Shown one piece after another: positions 1-11,900 of a DNA stretch of 64,000 nucleotides; positions within the stretch are counted from its first letter, which is position 1, and the number at the start of each line of letters is the position of its first letter. This DNA comes from Angiostrongylus vasorum. Its lineage: Eukaryota; Nematoda; Chromadorea; Rhabditida; Metastrongylidae. The notes under the pieces are model-generated. The model saw only the letters and a program-made list of their open reading frames with translations. It was not told where the DNA came from and did not search any database. The stretch is taken from positions 1,014,001 through 1,078,000 of the forward strand of contig JADANN010000422.1 in the NCBI GenBank assembly GCA_018806985.1, in the 5' to 3' direction. A program made the position numbers and the translations under genes.

Positions 1-741
1 AGAAACTTAGACCAATGTGGTAATAACAAGCATGAGGCTGGGCTGTTTCAGTCGTCGGGTTTATTGTGGGAAACAAAAATACGATAGTTGCCGGATTTAG
101 ACCCGTTGGGTCGTCGTATCTAACCATCTGATAATGATGTGAAATCAACGGGATGGTTTCACTGCTCTGGAAGCGTTTGCAAGCTCACAAGTGAAGGCAC
201 CTGTTGTTTTTGTACTTTTGCGCTGCTGAGTGAGCTAACGAAATCTCTCGGTGACTTTCCTACGTTGGACTTTGAGCAGAGTCCATCGCATGCTGTCGAT
301 AATGGAATGAATCTCTCTAGAGAACTGACCAAAAATCCGAAAGGCATGTTTTACAGTGGTGCATGTTTTCCGCTCAAAATTCTCTTCTAGATTTGCAATA
401 ATGGAAGCTAGGGAGGGAATGCTAATAAGTACAGATTTTTACCACAGTCTTTGCATTTCCAAATTGTGTTTGAAATGCACATGAAATCCTTTCTGCACCC
501 ATCCTTCTCAACACAACCACAAGCGAGGTAGTCTGATAGAAATGCTCGGTATTTTCGCTTTTTTTGAAAAGTGCATAGTGATTCTATGCTGTTAAAAGGC
601 AATGGCTATGCAACTATTTACATTAGACCTATCTCATGAATTCAGTGTATCATCTCCATCTGTGGCATGTATCATCATATATGGTACAATAATCTAGCAA
701 ACACATCTATACAAGCATCTACAGTTAGTGTGGATGTGTAG
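1..741. other. No supported gene
   Basis: Open frames at 139-390 (+) and 159-347 (-) overlap on opposite strands and lack splice or start context. I see no repeat that matches elsewhere in the window. Confidence 0.4.
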
Positions 742-866
742 ATCAATTTGGAATAGCACAAACAAATAGTCGATGCCCTGAATCCGCCTTCACACAAGGA
801 CAAGTATGTGGGCGTGTCCGTTCTCCTGCTATCTGTCCATTTCCAAACGTGGGATGGGCCACTTAG
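742..866 (+). CDS. Candidate terminal exon, Cys-containing protein
   Basis: An acceptor ending TGTAG at 740-741 is followed by 41 open codons, entered in phase 1, ending at TAG (864-866). The product has three Cys in a Gly/Pro context (RCPESAFTQGQVCGRV, then AICPFPNVGW), a composition typical of an extracellular nematode protein. A GTATGT at 804 could instead be a donor, giving an internal exon of 742-803. No upstream exon lies in the window and I do not recognise the family. Confidence 0.3.
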
Positions 867-1641
867 CTAACAAATAGCCAAGTTGAGGTCGGCGAAGAAG
901 AAGGAACTTCCAGAAATCAAGGATACGAAAGATATGAGCATTACAATTTTGGCCCTTATTCCATCTATGATACTGCTAAAATTCTCTATCTACGGACTAC
1001 ATTATTAAAAAACGAAGAATAATAGCAAGCAATGCAATGTTACTATGATAATTACTGGCGAAAAAAGCACCAAAATTAAACACTATGAGAAAAAAAGTAA
1101 ATAAAAACTTTTAAAAATAAATGAAGTGTAAGGTAGACCGGCGTTTTTCTGAGGAGGACCGCTTTGCGCGTTACTTCCTCTTTGCATTTATTTCTCTGCG
1201 CAATGAGTAGCTAGATTGATAAATTAACCTTTTGCCTAAATAACCATAAGCGACAAAGTGTTCGGTGTTGATTTCACCGCTTGTAGATAAGTCATGCATC
1301 GGCATTCATTGGAAGCATCGTAGAAGCGAATAAAAGCACATGTAGGCTTATGTACATATGCAGACAGTGACTTGCGAAATCATCTACATGGAGTCGCTTT
1401 TCAAATTTTGGTTATCTCTACCACACAAGACTGATACCAATTTTCGGATCCCTGAAGTATGGATGGTTTTAGTTGCTAGGATAGAACCGAACCATTGACT
1501 ATGCATGGTTGAAGAAAACTTTTTGAAAACTGGTATATTCGCCCTGATAACCAGAGAAAAGAAAAAAGTGTCAGAACCTAAAAGTTTTGGTAGCTTCTTC
1601 TTCTTATTTGGTTTCGAACAAGGTTATAAACTCTTTCACAG
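867..1641. other. No supported gene
   Basis: This is AT-rich sequence with short A and T runs. I see no splice-bounded open frame and no match to the repeat families of the window. Confidence 0.35.
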
Positions 1642-1847
1642 TCTTACCTGATTACGGAATTAGAAGAGTAGATGATAACCGTAGTGCATGTGGACAACTT
1701 TACAAGTTCCATTACGAATACATTGACGGTAGTGAAGAAAATATCGGATTTACCACGGTATCTTGTGTAGCGAGTGAGCAGCGGCATGCTAAACAGTTTC
1801 AGTCCAGCTGTGTCTCTAAATCCGGAATTGGTTCTTCGGGTTCTTAG
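1642..1847 (+). CDS. Candidate terminal exon, Cys-containing protein
   Basis: A good acceptor (CTCTTTCACAG ending at 1641) opens 68 codons in phase 1 that end at TAG (1845-1847). Cys residues sit in contexts such as RSACGQLYKFHYEY, TTVSCVASEQ and QSSCVSKS. A weak donor-like GTATCT occurs inside the exon. The family is not recognised. It could belong to the same + strand locus as the exon at 742, but both appear terminal, so that link is unproven. Confidence 0.3.
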
Positions 1848-2139
1848 AAACTAGAGCATCATGAGATACTAGTATATGGGAGAGATCAACGATTATAGTT
1901 TCGAACCGACTTTTTTCAAGAAAGCACCTTTGCAACATGTTCTAACGACGCGTTTTCAAGAATCTCAAGATGAGAATATCCACAAGAGGAACAGAAATAC
2001 ATTTCTGGATTAATTACTAATGAAGGTTTAAAGTACGTGGAGCAAAACTCAGAAAGTGGGATTAACGAGATCAATACGGGTCATTTGTCAAAAAACTTTC
2101 CGGGCAATATTACTCAACTATCATGCACATAGTTCGTAT

Positions 2140-2990
2140 GCAAAAGCTACAGTGCTAACCTTTTATTTGCTGCCTAGCGAGATATTCGCAAAACTTGGAC
2201 ACTGGGACAGATCGAACCACGACTACCTTTTCCAGGAGCTCGCGTATTACACTCCTGAGTCCCTTGCTTTGCGTTTCTGTTAACTAGGTTTCTACCTAAC
2301 GCTACTGTCAGCAATCACCCGTCACCGGAATTGATCTGGCGAGCACAAATCGGCATTGAACCCAGTTGAGCTAAGGTTGAAGTCGAAATCACAATGCTGA
2401 CCTTTTACAATGTTAACTTTTTATTTATTGCCATTACAAATTTTCACGGCAGGCTATTACGTGTGATACAACCACAAGGATGCTTACATATTTGCAAAAC
2501 TCCTGAATGCAGGTGTCCGCGGTGGGGAACGAGGGCGCTGTTACCTTTTCCGCGGACTAATGCGTTCGCCACCACACCATGCGGGGTCCTTCGTTTCGCC
2601 TGTCTCTCAGCTAGTTCTATCGATCACTTGCCATCAGCAATCACCCGTCAACGTGATCGATCTAAGGAGTCCAAATCGCAACAAACTCAGTTAACCTCTT
2701 ATTTGTTGCCTGCCATAATTTATACGGAGTTATTAGCATCGTTGTGGTTGTATTTCACATGATACCCTGCTGTAAAAAATTATCGTATATAGTCAATAAA
2801 AGGTCAGCATTGTGATTTCTACTACAGCCTCAGCCTAATTGGGTTCAATGCCGATTTGTGCTTCCCAGATCAATCCCGGTGACGGGTGATTGTCGATGGC
2901 AGCGTTAGGCAGAAAACTAGCTGAGAAAAAACGCAAAGCAAGGGCCTCAGTGGTGCAGTGTGTAATACGGAAAGGCTACAGTCATGAATG
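2140..2990. repeat. SINE family B cluster (three partial copies)
   Basis: Three adjoining copies of the family described at 15473-16008 lie here. Two (about 2148-2400 and 2393-2690) have their tRNA-like head on the minus strand. The third (about 2690-2985) reads on the plus strand. The first and third carry the alternative head, with GGTTCGATC as box B on the minus strand near 2205-2215. The head-to-head arrangement resembles the inverted dimers elsewhere. No target-site duplication was found. Confidence 0.7.
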
Positions 2991-4349
2991 ACGTCATCGC
3001 ATAATCGTGGTTTGCTCCATGGTAACTTCGGAGTTCAAAAAGAATGAGAATGCTATGTCCATGTAAGTGATGTGTGATAGTAATGTGGCGCTTCAGAGCT
3101 ACGCGTAGGACACTGTTATCTAATGAAGTATGAAAAAGCCTCACACTTGCAGGATTAAGCATTTTATGGCTATTATTCATTGCTTTCAACCGTAAAATGG
3201 TTACGAGTGGCACACCTGTTTTTGCCGTGGAAGAGGGTTATTCTTCATTTAGAATGATAAGAATACGTAACTCATTGTTCGCTTGGTTGACCTTACCGGT
3301 TAATAAACCACCTCAGTAAGTCGAAATTTGACACCCAGGAACATGGTAAAGCGGGGGGACTGTTGACGATTTTCGCATACAAATAGCAAAAACTTATGAA
3401 AATTTCGAAAGAATCGAAACACATCTTAGCAGAAGATGATTTGTGGAAGCCAATAATAAGGTTAACTCGGAACTTCAGAAAAAAAACAGTAGTTCGACCA
3501 GGAAACTGTTAGCCAAACTGACATCTTAATCTGCACGTCAAGACGCGTTTTCAATTATCACTTAAATGTCATAATATTTACCTAATTGGAATAGCGGGTT
3601 GTTAAACAAGTTTTTCCAAGCAACATTCAAACTAGTGATGCATTTCGACTTACCTCGCTTGCTGCAGAGTAAGCAATATCAAACCCGCATATTTGAATGT
3701 GGAATTGGAAGGCATCCAAAATAAACTAGTCCAGCTTGCACGATTTCTGCAATTTCTAAAATGCTAAGTTACTTTTCCGACAGATTCTTTGGGCACTTGT
3801 TCAACGTAATAATTGAGCTCCAAGAAGAGTAGAACATTTTAAAAGAAAAAAAAGGAAGCTAGAGAAACCATAAAAAGAAGAAATTGAAAGAGAGATTCAC
3901 GTTTGGACAGAAGAATGGTTATCTCGTTGTAAGTTAAGATAAGTAGTTGAAGCAGAGTATTTAATTGGATCTTGTAGTCGAACTATTAATAAGTGGCTGG
4001 AGAACGTTGACCGTGATGCTCGGGTACATCGATGCAGATGGTTTGTCCAGGATCGTCGCCATTCGACGATCTTATCGCAATCCGGACTCAGCCACGCGTA
4101 TTTTAGAAGGCGTTGTTCTCGAAACTTATCGTAAACTTTTTAAGAAACAACGCCACTGAATTATCGCACCAATGTTCCATCTCCATAGCTTTCCCACAGA
4201 AATTAGATTAGTAGGAGGTGAAGAAGTAAGGGAGAAGTTCTTCATTGCGCAAAATTTCTGCTTTTGTAAACCGACTTCCATTTGACCTTTAGCTGGTTTA
4301 AACAATCAGTGTGTTGTATTCATTAACAATGAATACAATAAATGTAAGG
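2991..4349. other. No supported gene
   Basis: Open frames at 2947-3213 (-) and 3965-4159 (+) have no splice-site support. The sequence is AT-rich and has no recognised repeat. Confidence 0.35.
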
Positions 4350-4530
4350 ATAAACTAACACGAGGTCTTTGGCCAAATTTTACTCGGTTAACTTTTTCTG
4401 TGCTTTTGTCTTCTTTAGAGCTTCGATAATTCGTGTAAATTCTCCACAGCCATCCAATTTCGCGATGTGAGTCTTTAAAGTCGCGTCGAATCGGATCCAG
4501 TGGAATGCAGTCCTGATCGAATGATGAAAC
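4350..4530 (-). repeat. Inverted-repeat element family C, partial
   Basis: Read on the minus strand, this matches the right part of family C (see 5071-5485): a GAAGACAAAAGC-type segment, then TTAACCGAGTAAA, then ACCTCGTGTTAG. It is diverged and truncated, and the ribozyme-like core is degraded. Confidence 0.5.
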
Positions 4531-5070
4531 CTCGAATGATTTTTCATAGTAGCCTCGTAGCCTCGTGTTATCATATTATTGCCACAAGAAATTAACGACA
4601 ATAGCTTGTTTTCATTTTTGTTTTTTGTTTCCCTTTTGTTTCCTTCTTAACGACAATCTCTTTGAAAGACTGACATGAACAGCTCCAATTCAGCAAGCGC
4701 CTCAAAGTCTAATGAATGGAAATATTTGGAAAGTGCAACTACGAGTTCTTTCTTGAAATTGGTGGGATTCTATGAAAGGGTGTGAATAATACGCTTCGTT
4801 GACATTTCTCACCATCCGCACCTGGGTGACTTTACTACAGAAAGTGAAAATTGGTAAAATAGATTAATAAAAATAGAAAAGCAGAGGGGCATTACTGATT
4901 TTGCTAAGAGTTGTGTCTTTGTAACGGATATTTTTCTTAATTTCTACTTCCCTTAGAACCACAGTGACGCTCATGAATTTTGACGCTCTTGAGGATTTCT
5001 ATTTCACTCGCTCTAAACGGTTTCGATAACCATTTTCAATGTTTTTTCGAAGGTCAACTACAACAAAACA

Positions 5071-5485
5071 ACAATTTTGAAACCGACCGTCATTGAACCT
5101 CGGTAATGAAGTAATCAACATGTGTTTACATGTTTATTCGGCTAACGTTTCGACGACGTCTTCGTCTTCTACTCGCTATGTGCTAGCTTACAAAATACCG
5201 ACTGCTGCAGGGTGGATTGTTCGTTGAAAAACAAATTATTATGAAGGGATAGTCGCATCAACAACAACCGCCCTGCATAAAAGAGCGTCTCCGGGTGAGT
5301 ACAGCTCACTCGAGAAGCTCAACTGAGGAAGATCCGCTTCGATGCGAGACGAAGCTGCCACATCGAGGAGAGGGACAACTGTGGACCCTCGACAAGGGTC
5401 GTCGGCTCTGATGAAAACGAAGACGTCGAAGCGTTAGCCGAATAAACATCTTTATTAACCTCGTGTAAGGTCAACATTCAAATAC
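5071..5485. repeat. Inverted-repeat element family C
   Basis: The ends are inverted. Left: TTTATTCGGCTAACGTTTCG at about 5131. Right: CGAAGCGTTAGCCGAATAAA at about 5428, followed by AACCTCGTGTAAG. The inner part (about 5195-5480) matches the minus strand of 52655-52965. The right arm contains CTGATGAAAACGAAGACGTC, a hammerhead-like core. Further copies are at 4350, 11340, 19925, 28755, 41815 and 52655. There is no coding capacity, so it is non-autonomous. The same core lies at PLE 3' ends in this window, so these may be PLE terminal repeats rather than DNA-transposon MITEs. Confidence 0.65.
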
Positions 5486-5686
5486 ATTTATTTATATAAT
5501 CTTCTAAACTATAGGGCCGGGGGGGGATCCGCACGAGGAAATCGCTCAAAAAACGCGTTTTAAGCGAGAAAAACGCAAAAAACCACCGCCCACTCGAAGT
5601 GGACGAGTTGTCCGTTTGGACGCTATAAAACGCTTCCGAACGCGGTTTTCGTGCGGTTTTCGCTATTCACAGCCGGCTGTCACTAC

Positions 5687-5767
5687 TCCATTAAGGTCTA
5701 GCCGCAACGAATTCTGATAGGTTGAGATCAGAAGTATTGTCTTCTGAAAAAATTAGACCTTAATGGA
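5687..5767. repeat. Perfect 14-bp inverted repeat with inner competing hairpins
   Basis: TCCATTAAGGTCTA (5687-5700) pairs exactly with TAGACCTTAATGGA (5754-5767). Inside, TTCTGAT (5712-5718) pairs with ATCAGAA (5727-5733), while CAGAAG (5729-5734) can instead pair with CTTCTG (5741-5746). The two inner hairpins are mutually exclusive. Function is unknown; it may be a tiny foldback element. Confidence 0.6.
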
Positions 5768-5851
5768 TCCTAGAACTGCTTTTTCAGGAAGTATAGGTGT
5801 TCGTTGTCCTTGCTGTCGTTGTCGTCGTTGCACTAGGTGTTGTTGTTCGAT

Positions 5852-5883
5852 GGCTGACGTTTCGGCGATTTCGCCTTTCTCAG
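5852..5883 (-). other. Hammerhead-ribozyme-like motif at PLE 3' end
   Basis: On the minus strand the order is CTGAGAA, a stem GGCG-AAAT-CGCC, then GAAACGTCAGCC. The hammerhead order is CUGAUGA, stem II, GAAA, stem III. The first box deviates (GA for UG) and an extra A precedes the stem, so catalysis is doubtful. It lies about 170 bp downstream of the PLE C-terminal fragment at 6054-6290 on the same strand. Confidence 0.4.
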
Positions 5884-6053
5884 AGCCTAGACGTGTTTTT
5901 ATGTAACAGCAGTCTTATATTTCGTGAAATACTTGTAGTATTAAGTTATAGAGCATTAAGATTAAGGAGAAGATCAAACTTTCAAATAAAGGCCATATTA
6001 ATCATAAACGCTGCTCATCGTGCTGCTAAAAGTGAGACTGGCCCACGCGTTAT

Positions 6054-6290
6054 TCACGTGGGGTGGCGAGCAAGACCCATCCAGGTCAAAAAAATCATTT
6101 TGAAATAAGGCGCCAGGTCACATGTGATGACGTGAGGCATCTTTGGATTTTTGAAATTTATCCAAAGTGCCTCAAGAGTCTTGCTCGTTGATGTTTTTTC
6201 ACCCTGCGCCACGATCCTGATATTCACTTCAGAAGCTCCGCCCTTATCTTTTGTGACCTGTGCGTGCCTAGAGCAGTGTTTTGACGATTT
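6054..6290 (-). pseudogene. Penelope-like element, C-terminal GIY-YIG region fragment
   Basis: The minus-strand frame contains SKTLEALWINFKNPKM and then a TCDLAPYFKMIF-like ending. This is the characteristic C-terminal end of the GIY-YIG endonuclease domain of animal PLEs, and the same block recurs in the window at about 28130 (+) and 56950 (-). Only the last 75 or so residues remain, with no reverse transcriptase nearby. It is a 5'-truncated copy. Confidence 0.7.
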
Positions 6291-6293
6291 CAA

Positions 6294-6810
6294 ATAGACG
6301 ATGATAATTTTGCTACCGAGGTAAGGTCGGCTTAGAAATTCTTATCCCGACTATGATAACGGTTAGAAAAGGAAAAATAGTGCATGAAACAAAGTTACGA
6401 CATTGCCAGCATGACACAAAGTTTCATAAAGGGACAATTTCGATATCAAGGCTATCAACAGACGGTGATAATTGGCTCTGTCAAGGTTTCGTAGAAGAAT
6501 GGCCTTTATCGCACAGTTTGAGATCCTATCGAATTTGATTAGATGACCCTGCAGTTTGCAGGGAATTTCAGCTGAGTTTATTCACTTTCAGCTAATGTTT
6601 TGGTTTAGACCGATTCACTAATTTGCATTGATAGTCAATGAAATCGGCGCTTTGAGATACTCATTCTTTCACTTCCTTCGCACTCCTTCAAGCAAACCAA
6701 ACAATAGAAATCTAATTGTTTATCACAGACCTCCTTATGCGACTTTGGAAGTTGGCTGTTTATGCCATTGTTAAAGTGCGGATAAAATTTGATGAGTGCC
6801 TACTCTTTAC
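6294..6810. other. Family C fragment, otherwise no supported gene
   Basis: A short piece at about 6304-6335 (TTTTGCTACCGAGGTAAGG, then GTCGGCTT) matches the outer flank of family C copies at about 20215 and 42085. The remainder holds only unsupported short frames. Confidence 0.4.
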
Positions 6811-6966
6811 TTCAACAAGTAAATGTAGTAACAGCATCAGTGACCGCATTCGTTCTTCGACGTGCTCTCTCGCTCGTGTTTGGCTTAGGTACTTATCGCC
6901 TAGATTTGCAGAGACAATAACGTTTTTTCTCATCTGTTCGGTAATCAAACTTCGATCATTTAGCTC
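6811..6966 (-). CDS. Candidate internal exon, helical protein
   Basis: On the minus strand, CATGCAG precedes 52 codons that end at GAA before GTAAAG (phase 0 to 0). Without that donor the frame runs 14 codons further (to the Ala before TAA). The product is helical and charged (ARAREHVEERMRSLMLLL-like). The ERMRSLMLLLHLL run followed by SNFIRTL recalls the last helices of CARD domains, which is only an impression. The acceptor has a weak pyrimidine tract and the + strand is also open here. Confidence 0.2.
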
Positions 6967-8809
6967 CTGCATGTTTAATGAACTGACACAGGGTTTTTAT
7001 TATACAATGTCCATCTCACAAAGGATGGTGATGCTCCGGCAGATTTTGATCCATTTCTATTTTTTGTGGAAGTCCAGAGATGTTCGTATTAATTCCGTAG
7101 CTATAACAATAAAAAACTGAACGATGAGTTCCTCAAATGCCCACCACCTTTGCACGGTATCCCTAAAGTGATTTCTAGAACCGAAAAATCCATTTTTGCT
7201 GTCGTTTTGAACTCAGCGCTTCGTGGGCGGTTCGACTTCACCTATAAATTGAACGAAGGAAAGAGCATATTGGCAAAAACTTCTCTTCATGTAACTAAAA
7301 TTTGCTCCTAGGACTTTCTGGCACAGAAGTAATTAATAAAGTGTCATATGCTGTTTTTGTGGCTGTGAAGAAAGCGAAATCCTTCAAAGCTATTGTGGAA
7401 CTGATACTGCACATTAATTGTGTCGAAAATGTCGGCTCATCAAGATTAGGAAAAACTAATTTTTATTATTCCGCCATATATTACACCAAGAAGTCGATCA
7501 CGAGTGTAATACCCCCTATCTTCTTGGTTGTGGGCAATTCCAAAAAACTTGACATATACTACCACAAAAACTCGAGTATTTGGGCTTCCATTTGACGCGA
7601 CCATTCAACCACTCAAGTAATCTACATTACCTTATTTGCATAGTTTCAGGAGGTTTCAGTAAGAAACATTGGTTTTTCAGATCATGGAGCAGGTAGTGCT
7701 GTGGTACCTGCCACGTTCATTACGCGGACGGCCAAACTTGCCCTGCGCCACCTCAACCTTGTCGAAGCCCATCAATTGTCTTTACTTTCTGTTCTGAAGA
7801 AGTGCGCATAAGACCTGTCTGGCACAACCTTTTTTTCCACGTGGAAACCACTAGAACGGTATATCTGGATTCCAGGGGAGTTGCATCGAGCAGTACTGAG
7901 CGACATTCATGACTAAAAAAAAGATTCTCAAGCAGCAGTCGGGTCCACACACAAAAAGCTCGACGAGCATCGAGGAAGGTGGACGCGATAAAGGGAATCG
8001 AAAGCAAGAAGCGCTGGGATGTGCACACTGGATGTGATGTCGGATAATGTGACAAAATTTATTAATAAAGAAGCCTTCAAGGTCAGGAAAATTTTTTTTG
8101 GACTACGAAAATAGCTGTTCCAAGAAACCTACAGATCGTCTGAAACCAAATCTTGTTGGCCTGGTGTTTGCAGAAGAGGAGACAAATTGTCCTAGCACAG
8201 ATTTTCTTTCTGGTACGAGCACGTTTCAGAGGATGCTTTATAAAAATTTTACATGTGAATGATGCGATAGAGCAAAGTCTATTCTATAACTCTACATGGT
8301 TCTCAGAACAACTTAAACGCTCCATCGACTGAAAAATTATCGTCAATAATCAAAAAAACTGGCTTGGCTTCAAAAAAAACTAAGATTATGCTCCGAAATT
8401 TATCACTTTTTTTTGGCTGCATCGGCCGGCTGGCTAATATTTTTTTAAAGATAACTAAATGAGAGACAGGTAAGTAACTGAGCCACCGATTCAATGTGTA
8501 GACGATTTGAAGCTGATCTATCAGCTTTCCCACGGCTCAACAATTTCATTAGGAGCGTTTGCTACGATGTAAATAGTTGTGTATTCGAACAAACAGTGGA
8601 CTTTTGAGCGCATTGTCTTAGGTTTGCCCTCGAATGACTGAGCAATTTGAATGAAGAACGACGTTCCTAAAATAACCTACGGATCCGAGATGCTTAATCT
8701 CTTTCGTGACTAGGTGTGCTGTCACTGTCACTGTCCATTCGTCCATTCAGTACCTCCAGTTCATCTACACTGTATCCCATATCGTCTCGTGTTTGACCGC
8801 GCCCCACCG
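6967..8809. other. No supported gene
   Basis: Frames at 7302-7595 (+), 7753-8055 (-) and 8303-8533 (-) lack splice boundaries or recognisable motifs. No window repeat family is present. Confidence 0.35.
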
Positions 8810-8846
8810 TTTGTGTGTGTGTGTGTGTGTATGTGTGTGTATGTAT
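8810..8846. repeat. (GT)n microsatellite
   Basis: A GT run is interrupted by single A substitutions (TGTGTATGTGTGTGTATG). It lies about 90 bp upstream of the signal-peptide exon at 8938. Confidence 0.95.
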
Positions 8847-8937
8847 GACCAGAGTCCTATCACCGCTCGCTGCTGCTCATTATTTCCAAACCTAGTCGGC
8901 ACTTAATTTCAGGATTGACCGATATCTTCGGTCAGAA

Positions 8938-11900
8938 ATGCGATTCTCTTCGCTCATTGTTTTGCTTACATTAACCAGTTCTTCTTTCGCTGGAAACTCA
9001 GGTAGGCATTGTCTCTGTTTGACTCTCTCTTTTTATGCAGCTTGATGAAATGCCAGCTGAAATGGCTTTTGTAAGAAATTGCTAAAATTATTAGGAATTA
9101 TAATTGATTGCTTGAAATAAAAATTATAAAAAAAATTATAAGGCTTAAAAAGTTAAGGATATCGAGACAGGTTTCCATTTTACCTTCCGAATTTTCTCCG
9201 TTAAAGAACTGTCTGAGTTTCTTTCTAATCTTGTTTTACCTTGGCTACCACACAGCGCAAGAATGTAGATTGACATAGATTTTTTTGAGACAACCCTTTC
9301 TTACTTAAAACCTGAATGAGACCAGATTTTCGCAATAAAACCGTTTAGGCTTCGTGTCAGCACATTTTCTGTTAATCTGGTGGTACGCAAAATTTTCCAA
9401 CGGTGTCTTGGTGAACGTGTTCATTGATGTTCAGTAGTTCGTAGTGTTAGACGCTTTTTGTGGGTGAGAAAAAGGTTTGCCAGCTTGTTACTACGTCTTC
9501 GAGGACGTTTGGGAGATCTGGCATTAGTCTATACTTCATTGGGCGTTCTAACACAAATGTTGAACTCTTTCTGAATTTCATTTATCTTGCAGATAGGTGC
9601 TTGAAGACGTAGAGCGTTAGCGTGTGACGCATTTTTCTAATTCCGAAGAACAGCAAACTGTCTCTTAGCCTTAATTTTCTGGAATCGAATACAATTTCTG
9701 CATATACATATGTATGTGTACATATGAATACATGCCCATTAAAATTTCGAGAAAATATTCCCTCTAGGATAAGTCCAATCGTTCAAAATACTTGTTATTA
9801 CAATGTTAACTTTTTATTTGCTGCCTACTATAATTTTTCACGGCAAGGTGTAATGCGAAGTGCAACCACAATGGTGCTGAGATATTTGCAAGACACCGGA
9901 TCACGAAGGTGTCTGCGGTGGGGAACGAACACGCTATTACCCTTGCCGGGGGGCCAACGCTTTCACCACCACACCATGTGGGTGCTGCGTTTCGTCTGTG
10001 TCTCAGCTAGTTGTCTGTCTACCAGTGTCATCACCAATCATCCGTCACGGGATTGATCTGGACAGCCCAAATCGGTATTGAAGCCATTTAAACTGAGGCT
10101 GTAGTTGAAATCACAATGTTAGCATTTTATTTGTATAGTTGTTATTGTTTGTTGTGCACTAAAACCACTCAGAAAAAACTGTGTGAACATTGAGTTTCCT
10201 TGGAAAAGTTGCAATGCGACATTGGAGCCATGGAAAAGGAAAATTGAGTTTATATCTAGATTTTTTTCTTTTACAAAAAATTTCTGAATAAGATTGTTAA
10301 TGAAATTCACCAATTGATCAAAGAATGTCCTGGATTCTATAGATAGCGTGTTTATTTGCTTATCTCAAACCCATGCAAGCGTCAGCAAGTCCAGCTGATC
10401 GGTCAGCTGTTTCGTAGAATGTCCAGTTTGTTCGAAATATTTAGTTTGATGCGTGATGGTGTCTATTGTGTGAGTAAACATGCTTAATTGGTCTTGTTTC
10501 ATATGAGCTCTGCAAACAGAAACCGCTGAATTGTTCGAGTGAGGCGTCACGTTTCGACACATCAGCAACGATGGCGTTCCATGATCGACGACGACTACTG
10601 CCTTCATCACCCAGTCATGAACTGAACAGCGAATTACCTGGGCGTCCCGATTGGGAACAACCAGGTCGTCCCGATTCAACCGGCGAAACGACGCCAAAAG
10701 CACGCATGCTGAATTCCATTAATTAAAGCTGGTCAATGAGCATTTGCCTTCCTTGCCTTGGATTCTATTTGAATCAGTGATGAAGCGTTTATGGACAATG
10801 GAATGGTAGTAGTTGTCCAGAAGAAATACAACACCGATTTGTAGCATCACCAAAATAACTAGTGTTTGAAAAGAATTCAGACGCTAAATGTTGCGCTCAT
10901 TGTAGGAAACTCATACATACACTTAGATCGCATAAGTTAGGTAGATGTGCTAATGTATTAAGTTAGGTTGGATGTTAATTTATTAATAAGAAATTTAACA
11001 CCTACTTTGAACCGTTGATTAAATACAGATTTTGTAAAGTACTTTAAAACTTTTAAAGTCTGTGCTCGCTTCGCTTTGTGTAAGAAACGTTGTGTTCAAC
11101 TTTCTTCCACCATTTTGGAGGTGCTGGAACGTTGGATAGAGTGCAAATTTTCGCTTAAATGGAGCTCTTGTTTGTCTGATTTAGGGTTCTAGTATTGTAG
11201 GATAAAATCCTCTAATTAACTAATAGGTGCGTAAGTGGTACTTGGAACTAGTAGGGTTCTCATTTTACAAAGCAATCATGGCAAAAAGTAGACCATACTG
11301 GATTACAACCGACTAACATCCGTCCCCATTAAAATGTCACAGCCGAATGTGGAAGAAATTTCATTCGTGTTCCCTCCAGTGGACTCGACTCGATGCCACA
11401 ACGAGCATGCACATCGCGACAACGACCATCTGTGGACCATCGACTCTGATCAATCCATCTCTGAAGAATACGAAACCGTCGGAACGTAAGATGAATAAAA
11501 AGTCCTTCAAACCAACTTTTTGTCAGCTCAATCATGTAGAAAAAATGTGAGTCCAAATTAAAGTTGAAAGAAGGTGAACCAGACGACATTTCTTGCATGA
11601 GTTCAAGTTGAGACGGTATGAAGCTGAAACTTTCGCTCTAGCTCGCGACCAGTAGAACAGATAAGTACTTGCTCTGAGTATTCCGTAAAAGAGAGTTGAA
11701 GGTGGTGGTAATCGTAGACGTCTTTGCAATAAACAGTAAGCAGTGGAAAAGCATTACGGAAAATACGCAAAACTGCTCAAACCATGGTTCTTCATTCTCG
11801 ACCTGCCGGATTCATAACCCGTTCGACACGAGAACATAGTTAGGCAAATCAATGTCTTTTTTCTACCTTATGCTACGCTCTTCCACTTTTCTTAATAAGA

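Noticed and set aside
5512..5545. Cloning-adaptor-like string (CTATAGGGCC, GGATCC, GCACGAGG) suggesting vector contamination
   Set aside because: It is short, imperfect and embedded in continuous repeat-bearing genomic sequence. Probably chance.
10365..10703. 112-codon minus-strand frame with a GTAATT-type donor
   Set aside because: No acceptor and no recognised motif; inside the proposed intron of the gene at 8938.
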